From GCA-2731375 sp002731375 (GTDB lineage Bacteria > Pseudomonadota > Alphaproteobacteria > GCA-2731375), in the NCBI GenBank assembly GCA_030752605.1, contig JASMDX010000003.1, positions 1 through 64,000 on the forward strand: DNA of 64,000 nucleotides, given 5' to 3'. The translations under genes were made by a program, and so were the position numbers. The notes beneath the pieces were generated by a model. The model saw only the letters and a program-made list of their open reading frames with translations, did no database searches and had not been told where the DNA came from. Below are positions 8,239 through 17,196 of the stretch, piece by piece. Positions within the stretch are counted from its first letter, which is position 1, and the number at the start of each line of letters is the position of its first letter.

Positions 8239-8302
8239 TTAGAGCAAACTCTCCGGATTGATGAGAAGTTTTTGGCGATTCATCAATCTGGATTTGCTCT
8301 AA
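8239..8302. terminator. long inverted repeat between pepF and the UbiB-like gene
   Basis: Left arm TTAGAGCAAA...GGATTGATGA, right arm TTCATCAATC...TTTGCTCTAA. The arms of about 24 bases match with few mismatches around a short loop. It begins 3 bases after the pepF stop in the direction of transcription, so it is probably a terminator or a REP-like palindrome acting as one. It lacks a good T run. Confidence 0.55.
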
Positions 8303-8304
8303 GC

Positions 8305-10107
8305 CTACCCTATTGTCTCCAGTTCGTCGATGAAACCGGAGATCACGTTCAGACCCAGCTTCCAAAAACCCGCCTCGGAAGCATCGAGGCCGAACGGCGC
8401 CAACAGTTCCCCGTGCCGCAAAGTGCCGCCGGCCCCGAGCATATCGAAATACTTGCCTTGGAAACCGGGATGGCCTTTTTGGAAGACGTCGTAAAGGGAA
8501 TTCACCAGGCAGTCGCCGAAGGCATAGGCGTAGACGTAGAACGGAGTATGCAGGAAATGCGGGATGTAGGCCCAGTAATGCCGGTAATCCTGGCCGAGGC
8601 GAAAGGCCGGGCCGAGGCTCTGTCCTTGCACTTGCATCCAGATTTGGCCGAGGCGGTCCGAGCTGAGTTCGCCGCCGCGGCGTTCATCGTGAACGCGCCT
8701 CTCGAATTCGTGAAAGGCGACTTGGCGGACCACCGTATTCAACATGTCCTCGACCTTCGCGGCCAAGAGGAGGCGGCGGCGGGCGGCGGCGTCTTCCTCG
8801 GCTAGCATGGCGCGGAAGGTCAGCATCTCGCCGAAAACGGAAGCCGTCTCGGCCAGGGTCAGCGGGGTGTCGGCCATCAACGAACCCTGCTCCGCCGCCA
8901 GGATCTGATGCACGCCGTGCCCAAGTTCATGCGCCAGGGTCATCACGTCGCGCCCCTTGCCGTGAAAGTTCATCAGCACATAGGGGTGAACGGAAGGCAC
9001 GGTGGGGTGGCAAAAGGCGCCTGAATCCTTGCCTGGCCGGGGCGCCGCGTCGATCCAGCGGCGGTCGAAAAAGCGGCTGGCGATTGCCGCCATTTCGGGG
9101 GCAAAACCGCCATAGGCGGCGAGCACCAGTTCCTTGGCCCGGCTCCAACTGTAAAGTTTGGCGTCGTCGTCGGGCAGCGGGGCGTTGCGGTCCCAATGGT
9201 CGAGTTTTTCGACGCCCAGCCATCGCGCCTTGAGTCGGTAATATCGATGCGACAAATAGGGAAAGGCCTCTTTCACCGACCCGACCAGGGCGTCGACGAC
9301 TTGGTCTTCGATCAGGTTGCTCAAGTTCCGCTGGGAAACCGGCCGGGGGTAATGTCGCCATTGATCCTCGATCCCCTTGTCCTTGGCCAGGACGTTGGTG
9401 ATCGACGTCAACAGGCGGAGATTCCCGGCCAGTCCCTCGCCCAACGCTTTCGCCGCCTTTTCGCGGACCCCGCCGTCGCGGTCCGAAAGCTGGTCGAGGA
9501 CATCGGCAAGGGTCAAGTCCCGGCCGTCCACGGGGAAGCGAAGATCGGCCATGGTTTCCTCGAACAGGCGTACCCAGGCGGCCCGTCCGGTCACCGATTT
9601 TTCGTGCAGGAGTTTCTCCATCTCGTCGCTTAGCTGGTGCGGGCGGAATACCCTGAGGCCGGTGATCCATGGGGCGTAACGGCAAGCCGCGGGATCTTGC
9701 ATCAGCGCCGCCAGAACGGCATCGTCGAGGCGATTGAGTTCGAGTGTAAAAAACAGAGTATCCGTCGAGATGGCCGTCACCCGTTCGCGCATCGTTTGCT
9801 GGAAGCGCCCGCTGTCCGGGTCGGCGGCGTTGGCGGCGAATACGAGCTCGGCGTAGCTCATGACCTTATCAAGGGCTTCCGAGATGGCCTCGTAAGCGGC
9901 GATGGCCCGAGCCAACCCGGCGCCGTCCAATTTATCGAGGCGGCCCTTGTAGCGGTCATGAAAGACTTTCGCCTCCCCCGCCGCCGCCGCCAGGTCGGCC
10001 TCGATCCCGGACGATCGAGGGCTTGCATAGAGATCGTCCAGGGTCCATTCCGGCAATTTTCCGGCGCCGCCTTGTTCCGGCGCGCCGCCGCCTCCGGTGT
10101 TGGCCAT
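8305..10107 (-). CDS. pepF: oligoendopeptidase F (M3 family zinc metallopeptidase)
   Basis: About 600 residues, normal for the family. The start is set at the ATG at 10107, which has AAGGAG six bases upstream; the open frame continues to 10164. The zinc motif HELGH lies in TLAHELGHGVHQILA, with the third ligand in the downstream TLAETASVFGEM helix. A conserved Tyr/His-rich C-terminal region (GQDYRHYWAYIPHFL) completes the active site. It degrades short peptides in the cytoplasm. It is divergent from the acyl-CoA synthetase gene, with only 59 bases between start codons. Confidence 0.93.
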   Translation of the reverse strand: MANTGGGGAPEQGGAGKLPEWTLDDLYASPRSSGIEADLAAAAGEAKVFHDRYKGRLDKLDGAGLARAIAAYEAISEALDKVMSYAELVFAANAADPDSGRFQQTMRERVTAISTDTLFFTLELNRLDDAVLAALMQDPAACRYAPWITGLRVFRPHQLSDEMEKLLHEKSVTGRAAWVRLFEETMADLRFPVDGRDLTLADVLDQLSDRDGGVREKAAKALGEGLAGNLRLLTSITNVLAKDKGIEDQWRHYPRPVSQRNLSNLIEDQVVDALVGSVKEAFPYLSHRYYRLKARWLGVEKLDHWDRNAPLPDDDAKLYSWSRAKELVLAAYGGFAPEMAAIASRFFDRRWIDAAPRPGKDSGAFCHPTVPSVHPYVLMNFHGKGRDVMTLAHELGHGVHQILAAEQGSLMADTPLTLAETASVFGEMLTFRAMLAEEDAAARRRLLLAAKVEDMLNTVVRQVAFHEFERRVHDERRGGELSSDRLGQIWMQVQGQSLGPAFRLGQDYRHYWAYIPHFLHTPFYVYAYAFGDCLVNSLYDVFQKGHPGFQGKYFDMLGAGGTLRHGELLAPFGLDASEAGFWKLGLNVISGFIDELETIG

Positions 10108-10166
10108 CGCTTGCTCCTTGCACCTCACAGCCATATAAGGCTGGTATAGGCTCTGGACAACCAACG

Positions 10167-11990
10167 ATGCCTTGGAGGAATTTCGGATTGAGTGGCGGAA
10201 CCTGGCCTAATCTGGTCTCCATGTTCTTCGATCAGGCGGACCGTTTCGGCGATGCTCCCTTGCTGTGGGCGAAGAAGGACGGTGCTTACCGTCTGATGAG
10301 CTGGCGTCAGGTCGCCGATCAGGTCGGCGGCCTGAGGCGCGGCCTGAAATCCTTGGGCGTCGAGCCGGGCGACCGTGTGGTTGTGGTTTCGGAAAACCGT
10401 CCCGAATGGCTGATCGCCGATTTGGCGATCATGGCGGCCGGCGCGATCACGGTGCCGGCCTATGTGACCAATACCGTCGAGAACCATCTGCACGTCCTTG
10501 TCGACAGCGGCGCCGAGACCGCCATCGTTTCCACCGACCGTCTGGCCGGCCGGCTGCTGCCGGCGGCCGAAAAAGCACCCGACCTGCGGAACGTCGTGAT
10601 CATGAGCCCCCTTCCCGGCGCCGGCGGCCGCCGGATTACGCTCACCACCTGGGCGGAGACGATAGAGGGCCCAGGAACCGGCGACGATACCATCACCGAG
10701 GTTTCACGGCTCAGGCGCGACGACACCGCGTGCATTATTTACACATCTGGCACCGGCGGCGCGCCCAAGGGCGTGATGCTCTCGCACGGAGCGATCCTGC
10801 ACAATTGCGCCGGCGCCACCGAGATGCTGAAAGAATTAGGCCTGGGCGAGGAGGTGTTCCTGTCCTTCCTGCCGCTTTCCCATTCCTACGAGCACACGGT
10901 GGGACAATTCCTGCCGCTATCCATCGGCGCCCAGATTTACTATGCCGAGGGGACCGAGACCCTGGCCGCCGACATGGTCGAAGTCGGCCCCACCATCATG
11001 ACGGCCGTGCCGCGGCTTTACGAAACGCTGCATTCCCGCATTTTGCGCGGAGTGCGCAAGGCGGGGGGCATCCAGGAGAAGCTGTTCATGAAGGCTCTCG
11101 ATCTGGGCCGGCGGCGCCTCCAACAGCCCGACGGCTTGACCCTGGGGCAGAAGCTGGCCGACGCGTTGCTCGACAAACTGGTCCGCGACAAAGTGCGGCG
11201 GCGTTTCGGCGGCCGCCTGAAAGCCCTGGTTTCCGGCGGAGCGCCGCTCAACCCCGACATTGGCTTGTTCTTCACCGCCCTGGGTTTGCGGATTCTGCAA
11301 GGCTATGGATTGACGGAAACGGCTCCCATCATCAGCGTCAACCGCCCGGGCGACGTCAAAATGAACACGGTTGGACCGCCGATGAGAGGCGTCGAAGTCA
11401 AAATCGCCGAAGACGGCGAAATCCTCGTCAAGGGCGAACTGGTCATGCAGGGCTATTGGCGCAAAGCCGATGCCACCAACGAGGTCATCCGCGACGGCTG
11501 GCTGCATACCGGCGACATCGGCGAGTTCGACGCCGATGGCCATATCACGATCACCGACCGCAAAAAGGATATCATCGTCAACTCCGGCGGCGAGAACTTC
11601 TCGCCGCAGCGCATCGAAGGCGTCCTGACCCTGGAAACGGAAATCGCCCAGGCCATGGTCTATGGCGACAAGCGCCCGCATCTGGTCGGGCTTTTGGTTC
11701 CCGACGGCGAATGGATGAAGACCTGGGCGAGGGACCGTGGCAAGTCCGCGGATTTGAGCCTGCTTGGCAAAGACGAGGATTTCCGGAAGGCCATCGGCGG
11801 CGCCGTCGAGCGGGTCAACGGACGGCTGTCGAAGATCGAGAAACTGCGCCGCTTCACCTTCGCCGACGCTCCCTTTACCATCGATAATGGCCAGCTGACT
11901 CCGACCATGAAAATCCGCCGCCACAAGATCAAGGAAGCCTACGGCGAACGGCTGGAGTCGTTGTACGGGGTTAACCACTCGAAGCGGTGA
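10167..11990 (+). CDS. long-chain acyl-CoA synthetase (AMP-binding family)
   Basis: 607 residues from the ATG at 10167; the longer upstream frame overlaps pepF and is not used. It activates fatty acids to acyl-CoA through an acyl-adenylate. Visible are the AMP motif IIYTSGTGGAPKGVMLSH, the linker region GYGLTETAPIIS and the C-terminal DGWLHTGDIGEFDADGHITI with DRKKDIIVNSGGENFSP. The architecture and length match the FadD15/AMP-forming long-chain group. It is probably peripheral at the inner membrane. It is followed after 30 bases by a Na/Pi cotransporter gene, with which it may share a transcript. Confidence 0.92.
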   Translation: MPWRNFGLSGGTWPNLVSMFFDQADRFGDAPLLWAKKDGAYRLMSWRQVADQVGGLRRGLKSLGVEPGDRVVVVSENRPEWLIADLAIMAAGAITVPAYVTNTVENHLHVLVDSGAETAIVSTDRLAGRLLPAAEKAPDLRNVVIMSPLPGAGGRRITLTTWAETIEGPGTGDDTITEVSRLRRDDTACIIYTSGTGGAPKGVMLSHGAILHNCAGATEMLKELGLGEEVFLSFLPLSHSYEHTVGQFLPLSIGAQIYYAEGTETLAADMVEVGPTIMTAVPRLYETLHSRILRGVRKAGGIQEKLFMKALDLGRRRLQQPDGLTLGQKLADALLDKLVRDKVRRRFGGRLKALVSGGAPLNPDIGLFFTALGLRILQGYGLTETAPIISVNRPGDVKMNTVGPPMRGVEVKIAEDGEILVKGELVMQGYWRKADATNEVIRDGWLHTGDIGEFDADGHITITDRKKDIIVNSGGENFSPQRIEGVLTLETEIAQAMVYGDKRPHLVGLLVPDGEWMKTWARDRGKSADLSLLGKDEDFRKAIGGAVERVNGRLSKIEKLRRFTFADAPFTIDNGQLTPTMKIRRHKIKEAYGERLESLYGVNHSKR

Positions 11991-12020
11991 TGGAGCCCCC
12001 TAGCCTAAGAAGAGCCGACC

Positions 12021-13826
12021 ATGCTGAAGCGAATTCTACTTCCCGTCATCTTCATGATCCTCGCATACGGCTTCTGGTTCAGTCCCGACCTCAAGGAAAT
12101 CACCGCCGGCGTCGCCATCTTTCTGTTCGGCATGCTGTTCCTCGAGGAAGGTTTCCGCACCTTCACCGGCGGCCTGCTCGAACGCCTGCTCAAGCGGACA
12201 ACGAACCGCCTTTGGAAAGCCATCTCGTTCGGCGCCGTCGCCACCACCATCATGCAGTCCAGTTCGCTGGTCTCGGTGATCACCATCTCGTTCCTGAGCG
12301 CCGGCTTGATCTGGCTGACGGCGGGCATCGGGATCATTTTCGGCGCCAATATCGGCACCACCACCGGCGCCTGGCTGGTCGCCGGCTTCGGCCTGAAGGT
12401 CAAGATCTCGGCCTACGCCATGCCGATGCTGGTGTTCGGCATCATCTTGGTCTTCCAGAAGTCCAAGAACCTCAAGGGGATCGGCTATGTGCTGGCGGGG
12501 CTGGGATTCCTGTTCCTCGGCATCCACTACATGAAGGAGGGCTTCGAGGCCTTCAAGGACACCCTCGACCTGGCCGAATACGCCATGCCCGGGTTCTTGG
12601 GCCTGATCGTTTTCACCCTGATCGGCATGGCCGCGACGGTCATCATGCAGTCCAGCCACGCCACCCTGGTGCTGATTATCACCGCCCTGGCGGCGGCCCA
12701 GATCACCTACGAGAACGCCCTGGCGCTGGCCATCGGCGCCAACATCGGCACCACGATCACCGCCATCATTGGCGCCATGAGCTCCAACTACCAGGGCAAG
12801 CGGCTGGCCGCCGCGCACTTGATCTTCAACGTCACCACCGGCGCCATCGCCATTATCTTCATTTCACAGATCGTCTGGATTGTTGACGGCATCGCCGCCA
12901 GGGTCGGTATCGCCGGCGACGACTATACTTTGAAGCTGGCCGTCTTTCACACCGTCTTCAACGTCATCGGCGTGGCCGTGATGATTCCCTTGATTTCCAA
13001 GCTCGTGGCCTTCCTGCAAAGGACCTTTCCCAAGCCGCGCGAGGATCTGGTCGAGCCCAAGTTCATCAACGAAACGGCCTTCGACTTCCCCGAGACCCTG
13101 TTTCAGACGGTCCGCCAGGAAACCATGCACCTCTACGAGAACGCCTTCGAGGTCCTGGTTCACGGAATCAATCTGCGTCGCGCGGACATTCTCTCGGAGG
13201 CAGACCTGGAAGAGCAGGTCGAAAACAGCCGCCAGGTCATGGACTTCGACCCGGACCAAATCTACATAACCAAGGTCAAGGTGCTCTATGGCGCCATTCT
13301 GGATTTCGTCAGCAAGGCCCAGACCCGGCTTTCGCCCGAGTTCGCCGACCATCTCTACGAGATCCGGGACGCCTGTCACGGCCTCGTCATGAGTGTCAAG
13401 GACGTCCATCACTTGCACAAGAACATTTCCGCTTACATGGGCTCCGAGAACGAGGATATCCGCCGCGAGTACAACTCGATAAGAACCCAGATCGCCGGCG
13501 TCATGCGCGAGATCCACTGCCTCGGGGAAAGCGGCGAGGAGGACCGCGACGTCCTGACCCTGGACGAGTTCAAGCTGGCCATCGACGAGAATAACATCAT
13601 CGCCACCGGCGCCCTCGACACCTTGATCCGCGAGGAGAAGATCACCGTCACCATGGCCACCTCGCTGATGAACGACTTGCGCTATGCCCGCAACGCGGTC
13701 TGGCATATCGCCGACTTGGGCAAGGCCGTCTACGGCGCCACCGACCTGGCGGCCAAGGAGGCCGAGGAAATCATGGCCCTGACCGAGGAAGACGTTGACG
13801 AAATGCGGAAATCCGCCGCAAGCTAG
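12021..13826 (+). CDS. Na/Pi cotransporter family protein with C-terminal PhoU-like domain
   Basis: 601 residues. The N-terminal half is a polytopic membrane domain with the two inverted repeats of the NptA/PNaS family, each carrying a QSS signature (TIMQSSSLVSVIT and VIMQSSHATLVLI) and GANIGTT motifs. The C-terminal half (about 345-590) is a helical, acidic PhoU-like domain thought to control the transporter. The likely role is sodium-coupled phosphate movement across the inner membrane. It heads a run of four same-strand genes with a phosphate/polyphosphate flavour. Confidence 0.9.
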   Translation: MLKRILLPVIFMILAYGFWFSPDLKEITAGVAIFLFGMLFLEEGFRTFTGGLLERLLKRTTNRLWKAISFGAVATTIMQSSSLVSVITISFLSAGLIWLTAGIGIIFGANIGTTTGAWLVAGFGLKVKISAYAMPMLVFGIILVFQKSKNLKGIGYVLAGLGFLFLGIHYMKEGFEAFKDTLDLAEYAMPGFLGLIVFTLIGMAATVIMQSSHATLVLIITALAAAQITYENALALAIGANIGTTITAIIGAMSSNYQGKRLAAAHLIFNVTTGAIAIIFISQIVWIVDGIAARVGIAGDDYTLKLAVFHTVFNVIGVAVMIPLISKLVAFLQRTFPKPREDLVEPKFINETAFDFPETLFQTVRQETMHLYENAFEVLVHGINLRRADILSEADLEEQVENSRQVMDFDPDQIYITKVKVLYGAILDFVSKAQTRLSPEFADHLYEIRDACHGLVMSVKDVHHLHKNISAYMGSENEDIRREYNSIRTQIAGVMREIHCLGESGEEDRDVLTLDEFKLAIDENNIIATGALDTLIREEKITVTMATSLMNDLRYARNAVWHIADLGKAVYGATDLAAKEAEEIMALTEEDVDEMRKSAAS

Positions 13827-13860
13827 AGCGCGGTGACCAGGAAAGCGGAGCCAGCAAGAC

Positions 13861-14106
13861 ATGAAAACCAGCACTGTCGTTAATTCCCTCCGGGACATCC
13901 TTGACCTGGGTAGCAAGAAGAAGAAAAAGGCCGCTCTCAAGAAGATCCTCAAAAAGCTGAAAAAAAAGCAAATCGGGCTGAAGAAGAAGCTCGCCGCCAC
14001 CCAGGGCGATAAGGGGAAGAAGGCACTAACCGCCAAGCTCAAGGTCAACCAGACCCACCGCAAGAAGGGACTGAAGGCGCTACGCATGCTTAACGGCAAG
14101 GAGTAA
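13861..14106 (+). CDS. small lysine-rich protein
   Basis: 81 residues, of which roughly a third are lysine. There are two Lys clusters (KKKKKAALKKILKKLKKKQ and LKKKLA) and a C-terminal basic helix (HRKKGLKALRML). Predicted to be helical and strongly cationic, with no signal peptide. Such proteins bind polyanions (DNA, RNA or polyphosphate). The location directly between a Na/Pi cotransporter and a CHAD-domain gene makes polyphosphate a reasonable guess. It starts 35 bases after the cotransporter stop, behind a GGAGCCAG element. Function unknown. Confidence 0.7.
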   Translation: MKTSTVVNSLRDILDLGSKKKKKAALKKILKKLKKKQIGLKKKLAATQGDKGKKALTAKLKVNQTHRKKGLKALRMLNGKE

Positions 14107-14189
14107 GGCCCGGTTGCGGGGAAGGCAAGGCCGCTCGGGAGCGGATTTAAGAAGGCGAAGGAGGAGCTACTTTCGGAAAATCGGCTAAT

Positions 14190-14209
14190 ATATGTATCCA
14201 AATACATAT
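14190..14209. promoter_or_regulatory. perfect palindrome in an AT-rich leader before the CYTH-CHAD gene
   Basis: ATATGTAT-CCAA-ATACATAT, 8-base arms, 45 bases upstream of the GTG start. The surrounding 14186-14253 is much more AT-rich than its neighbours, as expected for a promoter/operator. Confidence 0.4.
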
Positions 14210-14253
14210 CGAAAACGCGATATAAAAATGGTAAATAATGGGGAACATATACC

Positions 14254-15822
14254 GTGAGTTTTTTTGAGCGGGGGAAGCAAGATGAAATCGAGCTGAAGCT
14301 TTCTTTCCAGCCTGAAGACCTGCCGCGCCTTCGAAACCTGCCCATTTTCAAGTCGCTGTCGTCGGGCCGTCCTCGAACCAGGACCCTGATCAGCGTCTAT
14401 TACGATTCCCCCGATTTGGCGTTGCGCAAGAAGCTCATTGCCCTGCGGGTTCGGAAAACCGCGGGCAGGTACGTTCAGGGCGTCAAGACGGGGGCCGCCC
14501 ATATCGGCGGAATTATCGTTCGCAAGGAATTGGAAAGCCCCGTGCCGACGAAAGATCCGGTCCTTGCGGCGATCGAGGATGAAAGCCTGCGCCGCATCAT
14601 CTTCCGGGCCGGCAAGTTGGAGCCGATTTTCCGCACCGAGTTCAAGCGCACCTCCCGCCAACTGACCCTCGAGGGCGGCTGCGAAGTCACTCTCGACATC
14701 GATATCGGGGAGATCGTCGCGGCGGCGGCCAGGGAGCCCATCTGCGAAATGGAACTGGAGCTTAAGTCCGGGCCGCCGCATCGGCTTTTCGATCTGGCCA
14801 TGACAGTCCTGCCGTCGGTGCCGCTGCGTCTGTCCACCATAAGCAAGGCGAAACGAGGATACGCGCTGCTGTCGGGGGAAAAACCCGGTTGGCGAAAGGA
14901 CGTTCCCATCGACCTGTCGGCGGACGCCACCGTGGAAAAAGCTCTGGCTCATACCGTCCAACATTGCCTTGACCATATGCTGGCCAACGAAGCCTGCGTG
15001 CTGGAAAGCGAGGATCCGGAAGGCATTCACCAGATGCGCGTCGCCTTGCGCCGGTTACGTTCGGCCCTGACGCTGTACCGGCACGTTCTGCCCGCCGAGC
15101 AATACGGATCCGTGGTCGGCGAAGCGAAATGGCTGATCGGCCAACTGGCACCGGTCCGGGACTGGGATGTGTTCGGCATGGAAATCCTGGAACCCGTCGC
15201 CGCCCAATTCCCCGGCGACAAGGCCTTTCGGATTTTGCTGAATGGGCTCGGCAAGGAAACAACCCGGCAACGCCGTTTGGCGCGGAAGGCGATCCGTTCC
15301 GAACGCTATTCAAAGTTCCTGCTGTCGATCGGCCAGTGGCTCGCCCAACGCTCCTGGCGCGACCAGCCGTTAACGGAAACCTCGGTAACGCTCTTGGCCC
15401 CGGTCGGCAAGCTTGCCTCCGCCCGGCTCGCCAAGCAGCACAAAAAGATCCTCAAGAGAGGCCGGGGCATCGCCGAAATGTCCCCCGCCGAACGGCACCA
15501 GTTGCGTATCGATGTCAAGAGGCTGCGCTATGCCATCGATTTTTTCACTTCGCTTTTTCCGCCAAAAAAGGCAAAACGGTTTTCCGAGAAGCTGTCGGAT
15601 ATCCAGGATTACCTCGGCTATCTGAACGACATCGCCGTCGCCGAAAGCTTGCTCCAGCGCCTTTGCGATCTGTGCCAAGACAGCGATGCCCCGCAATGCC
15701 GCCGCGCCGCCGGCATCGTCATAGGTTGGCATACCCGCGCCATGACGCAATCCGAAAGCAAGCTCGTCGCGGACGTGAGTGGCTTTATGAAGCTAAAACC
15801 GTTCTGGTCGAAACGTGGCTAA
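14254..15822 (+). CDS. CYTH and CHAD domain-containing protein
   Basis: 522 residues from a GTG start. The N-terminal CYTH domain (about 8-205) shows the ExExK signature EIELKL and later EMELELK, which in this superfamily form a triphosphate-binding tunnel. The C-terminal CHAD domain (about 225-515) has conserved helices with His and Arg, HQMRVALRRLRSAL and HQLRIDVKRLRYAIDF. CHAD domains bind polyphosphate and locate to polyphosphate granules in other proteobacteria. A triphosphatase or polyphosphate-binding role is likely. The ParA-like gene follows after 12 bases, so the two are probably co-expressed. Confidence 0.9.
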   Translation: MSFFERGKQDEIELKLSFQPEDLPRLRNLPIFKSLSSGRPRTRTLISVYYDSPDLALRKKLIALRVRKTAGRYVQGVKTGAAHIGGIIVRKELESPVPTKDPVLAAIEDESLRRIIFRAGKLEPIFRTEFKRTSRQLTLEGGCEVTLDIDIGEIVAAAAREPICEMELELKSGPPHRLFDLAMTVLPSVPLRLSTISKAKRGYALLSGEKPGWRKDVPIDLSADATVEKALAHTVQHCLDHMLANEACVLESEDPEGIHQMRVALRRLRSALTLYRHVLPAEQYGSVVGEAKWLIGQLAPVRDWDVFGMEILEPVAAQFPGDKAFRILLNGLGKETTRQRRLARKAIRSERYSKFLLSIGQWLAQRSWRDQPLTETSVTLLAPVGKLASARLAKQHKKILKRGRGIAEMSPAERHQLRIDVKRLRYAIDFFTSLFPPKKAKRFSEKLSDIQDYLGYLNDIAVAESLLQRLCDLCQDSDAPQCRRAAGIVIGWHTRAMTQSESKLVADVSGFMKLKPFWSKRG

Positions 15823-15834
15823 AAGGAGCAGCGG

Positions 15835-16476
15835 ATGTTGAGTGTTCTCGTCACCAACAGCAAGGGAGGCTGCGGCAAGACCACCATCGCCGTCAATCTC
15901 GCCGGGGCTTTCGCCAACACCGGTTTGAAGACCGCCCTTGCCGATTGCGACCGGCAAAAATCAAGCTTCGGCTGGGCTTCGCGCCGCCCCCCCTCGGCGG
16001 CCGCCGTCAGCGCCGTCGACTGGACGAAAACCATCTCGCCGCCGCCGAAAAAAACCCAGCGCCTGGTCATCGACGCGCCGGCCGCCTTGCGGCGAAAACG
16101 GTTGCTGGAACTTGTCCGCATGGCTGATATCGTCGTCCTGCCGGTGCTTCCTTCGGTATTCGACGAAAACACCACGCGGCGTTTCCTGGAGATGCTCGAT
16201 AAGCTGAAGCCCATTCGCAAAAACAAGCGGGCGGTGGCGATCGTCGGCAACCGGTTGCGGGCGCGGACCAAGGCGGCGGAACATTTGGACAGGTTCCTCG
16301 ACGGTGTGGGGCACCGGGTGGTGACTCGTTTGCGCGACACGCAGTTCTATCCCGCCGCCGCCGTTGGCGGACTCAGCTTGTTCGACTTGCGCACCCAGCG
16401 GGCCGAAAACTTTATCCAGGATTGGCGGCCCTTGCTGGCGTTTGTCGATGAAAGCATCAGCGAACTTGGATGCTGA
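15835..16476 (+). CDS. ParA-family ATPase
   Basis: 213 residues with a deviant Walker A motif (KGGCGKTTIAVNLA), a short Walker A' region after ALADCDRQKSS and the switch-like LVIDAPA. The size matches small orphan ParA/MinD-like ATPases that position cargo such as plasmids, carboxysomes or storage granules, rather than full chromosomal ParA. No ParB lies next to it. RBS AAAAGGAG precedes the ATG. With the adjacent CHAD protein it may segregate polyphosphate granules (inference). Confidence 0.85.
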   Translation: MLSVLVTNSKGGCGKTTIAVNLAGAFANTGLKTALADCDRQKSSFGWASRRPPSAAAVSAVDWTKTISPPPKKTQRLVIDAPAALRRKRLLELVRMADIVVLPVLPSVFDENTTRRFLEMLDKLKPIRKNKRAVAIVGNRLRARTKAAEHLDRFLDGVGHRVVTRLRDTQFYPAAAVGGLSLFDLRTQRAENFIQDWRPLLAFVDESISELGC

Positions 16477-16546
16477 AAAACCCTTCGAAAGCCAGCCGGA
16501 TACCATAATTCCCGATCCTTCGTTGCCGAGCCGTTGTCCCACGGAC

Positions 16547-16560
16547 CGGAAAAGTTTCCG
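16547..16560 (+). terminator. short hairpin after the ParA-like gene
   Basis: CGGAAA-AG-TTTCCG followed by an AT-rich stretch (ATTTATTAACTTTT). Weak terminator candidate 70 bases after the stop. Confidence 0.35.
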
Positions 16561-16747
16561 ATTTATTAACTTTTAATGATTATGCCGATAGCAGGCATTG
16601 GGTGACCTCTTCGGCAACTCGGCTGTTGGACTCGGCGGTGTCGCCACGGCTTTACGTTTTGTCGGGTGACCCGGTGTTTGGTTTGGTTTTATTTCATGGG
16701 ATGGGCTTTGAGGACGCGCGCTTAACCGGGGGTAGAAATCTCCGGAG

Positions 16748-16765
16748 AAGCCGCTTTTGCGGCTT
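16748..16765 (+). promoter_or_regulatory. leader hairpin before the small periplasmic protein gene
   Basis: AAGCCGC-TTTT-GCGGCTT, a perfect 7-base stem 54 bases upstream of the ATG at 16819. No T run follows, so it is more likely a leader structure than a terminator. Confidence 0.35.
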
Positions 16766-16818
16766 GATGAAAGGCCTGGGAGGCATGGGAAAACGGGTTT
16801 TGAGAACAGGAGCCGAAG

Positions 16819-17196
16819 ATGAAATTTTCAAGTTTTGGACACTTTGCCGCTGGAGCTTTGGTCCTCGCCTTGGTCGTCGCCTCAGCCGGTGAATCGAAAG
16901 CCGCGTGCGCCAACTTCCCTGACGTTTCCTGGTGGGGAAACATCAGTCATGAAAGGATAAGCCGCTACGTTCAAAGAAAGCACGACGGCGACTGGATACC
17001 CTATATCGCCAAATGGGAACGGCAGTTGGCCAAAGTAAAGGACGTTTACGATCGCGATAGCAGCATCGTCATCAGGAAAAGGGGGATTACCCTGCAAGGT
17101 GACGCCCTTGGCGATTACATCACCAAAATCGTCGAACGTATCGACGTGACCCGCTGTCTCGCCGGCAACTTCCTGAAACGTTCCCGATCGTCTTAG
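16819..17196 (+). CDS. small exported protein of unknown function
   Basis: 125 residues. It has a clear signal peptide (GHFAAGALVLALVVASAGES, cleavage probably after SKA). The mature part is about 97 residues, contains two cysteines (CANFPDVSWW and DVTRCLAG) that could form a disulfide, and has basic and aromatic segments (KWERQLAKVKDVYDRDSS). RBS CAGGAG precedes the ATG. No family recognised. It is likely periplasmic. Confidence 0.75.
   Translation: MKFSSFGHFAAGALVLALVVASAGESKAACANFPDVSWWGNISHERISRYVQRKHDGDWIPYIAKWERQLAKVKDVYDRDSSIVIRKRGITLQGDALGDYITKIVERIDVTRCLAGNFLKRSRSS

Larger units (their letters stand above)
16477..16818. other. intergenic region with two short hairpins
   Basis: Non-coding stretch after the ParA-like gene. 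It holds a terminator-like hairpin at 16547-16560 and a second at 16748-16765 just before the next gene. No other coding signal is seen; the overlapping open frame at 16602-16892 has no family features. Confidence 0.5.

Noticed and set aside
10265..11887. 540-codon open frame on the plus strand
   Set aside because: Frame shadow of the acyl-CoA synthetase; Arg/Gly-rich composition typical of a shifted high-GC frame.
12864..14351. 495-codon open frame on the minus strand
   Set aside because: It lies antisense to the Na/Pi cotransporter and lysine-rich genes, whose products have clear family motifs. Its translation is low-complexity and has no domain.
15129..16127. 332-codon plus-strand open frame
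   Set aside because: Shifted-frame shadow across the CYTH-CHAD and ParA-like genes.
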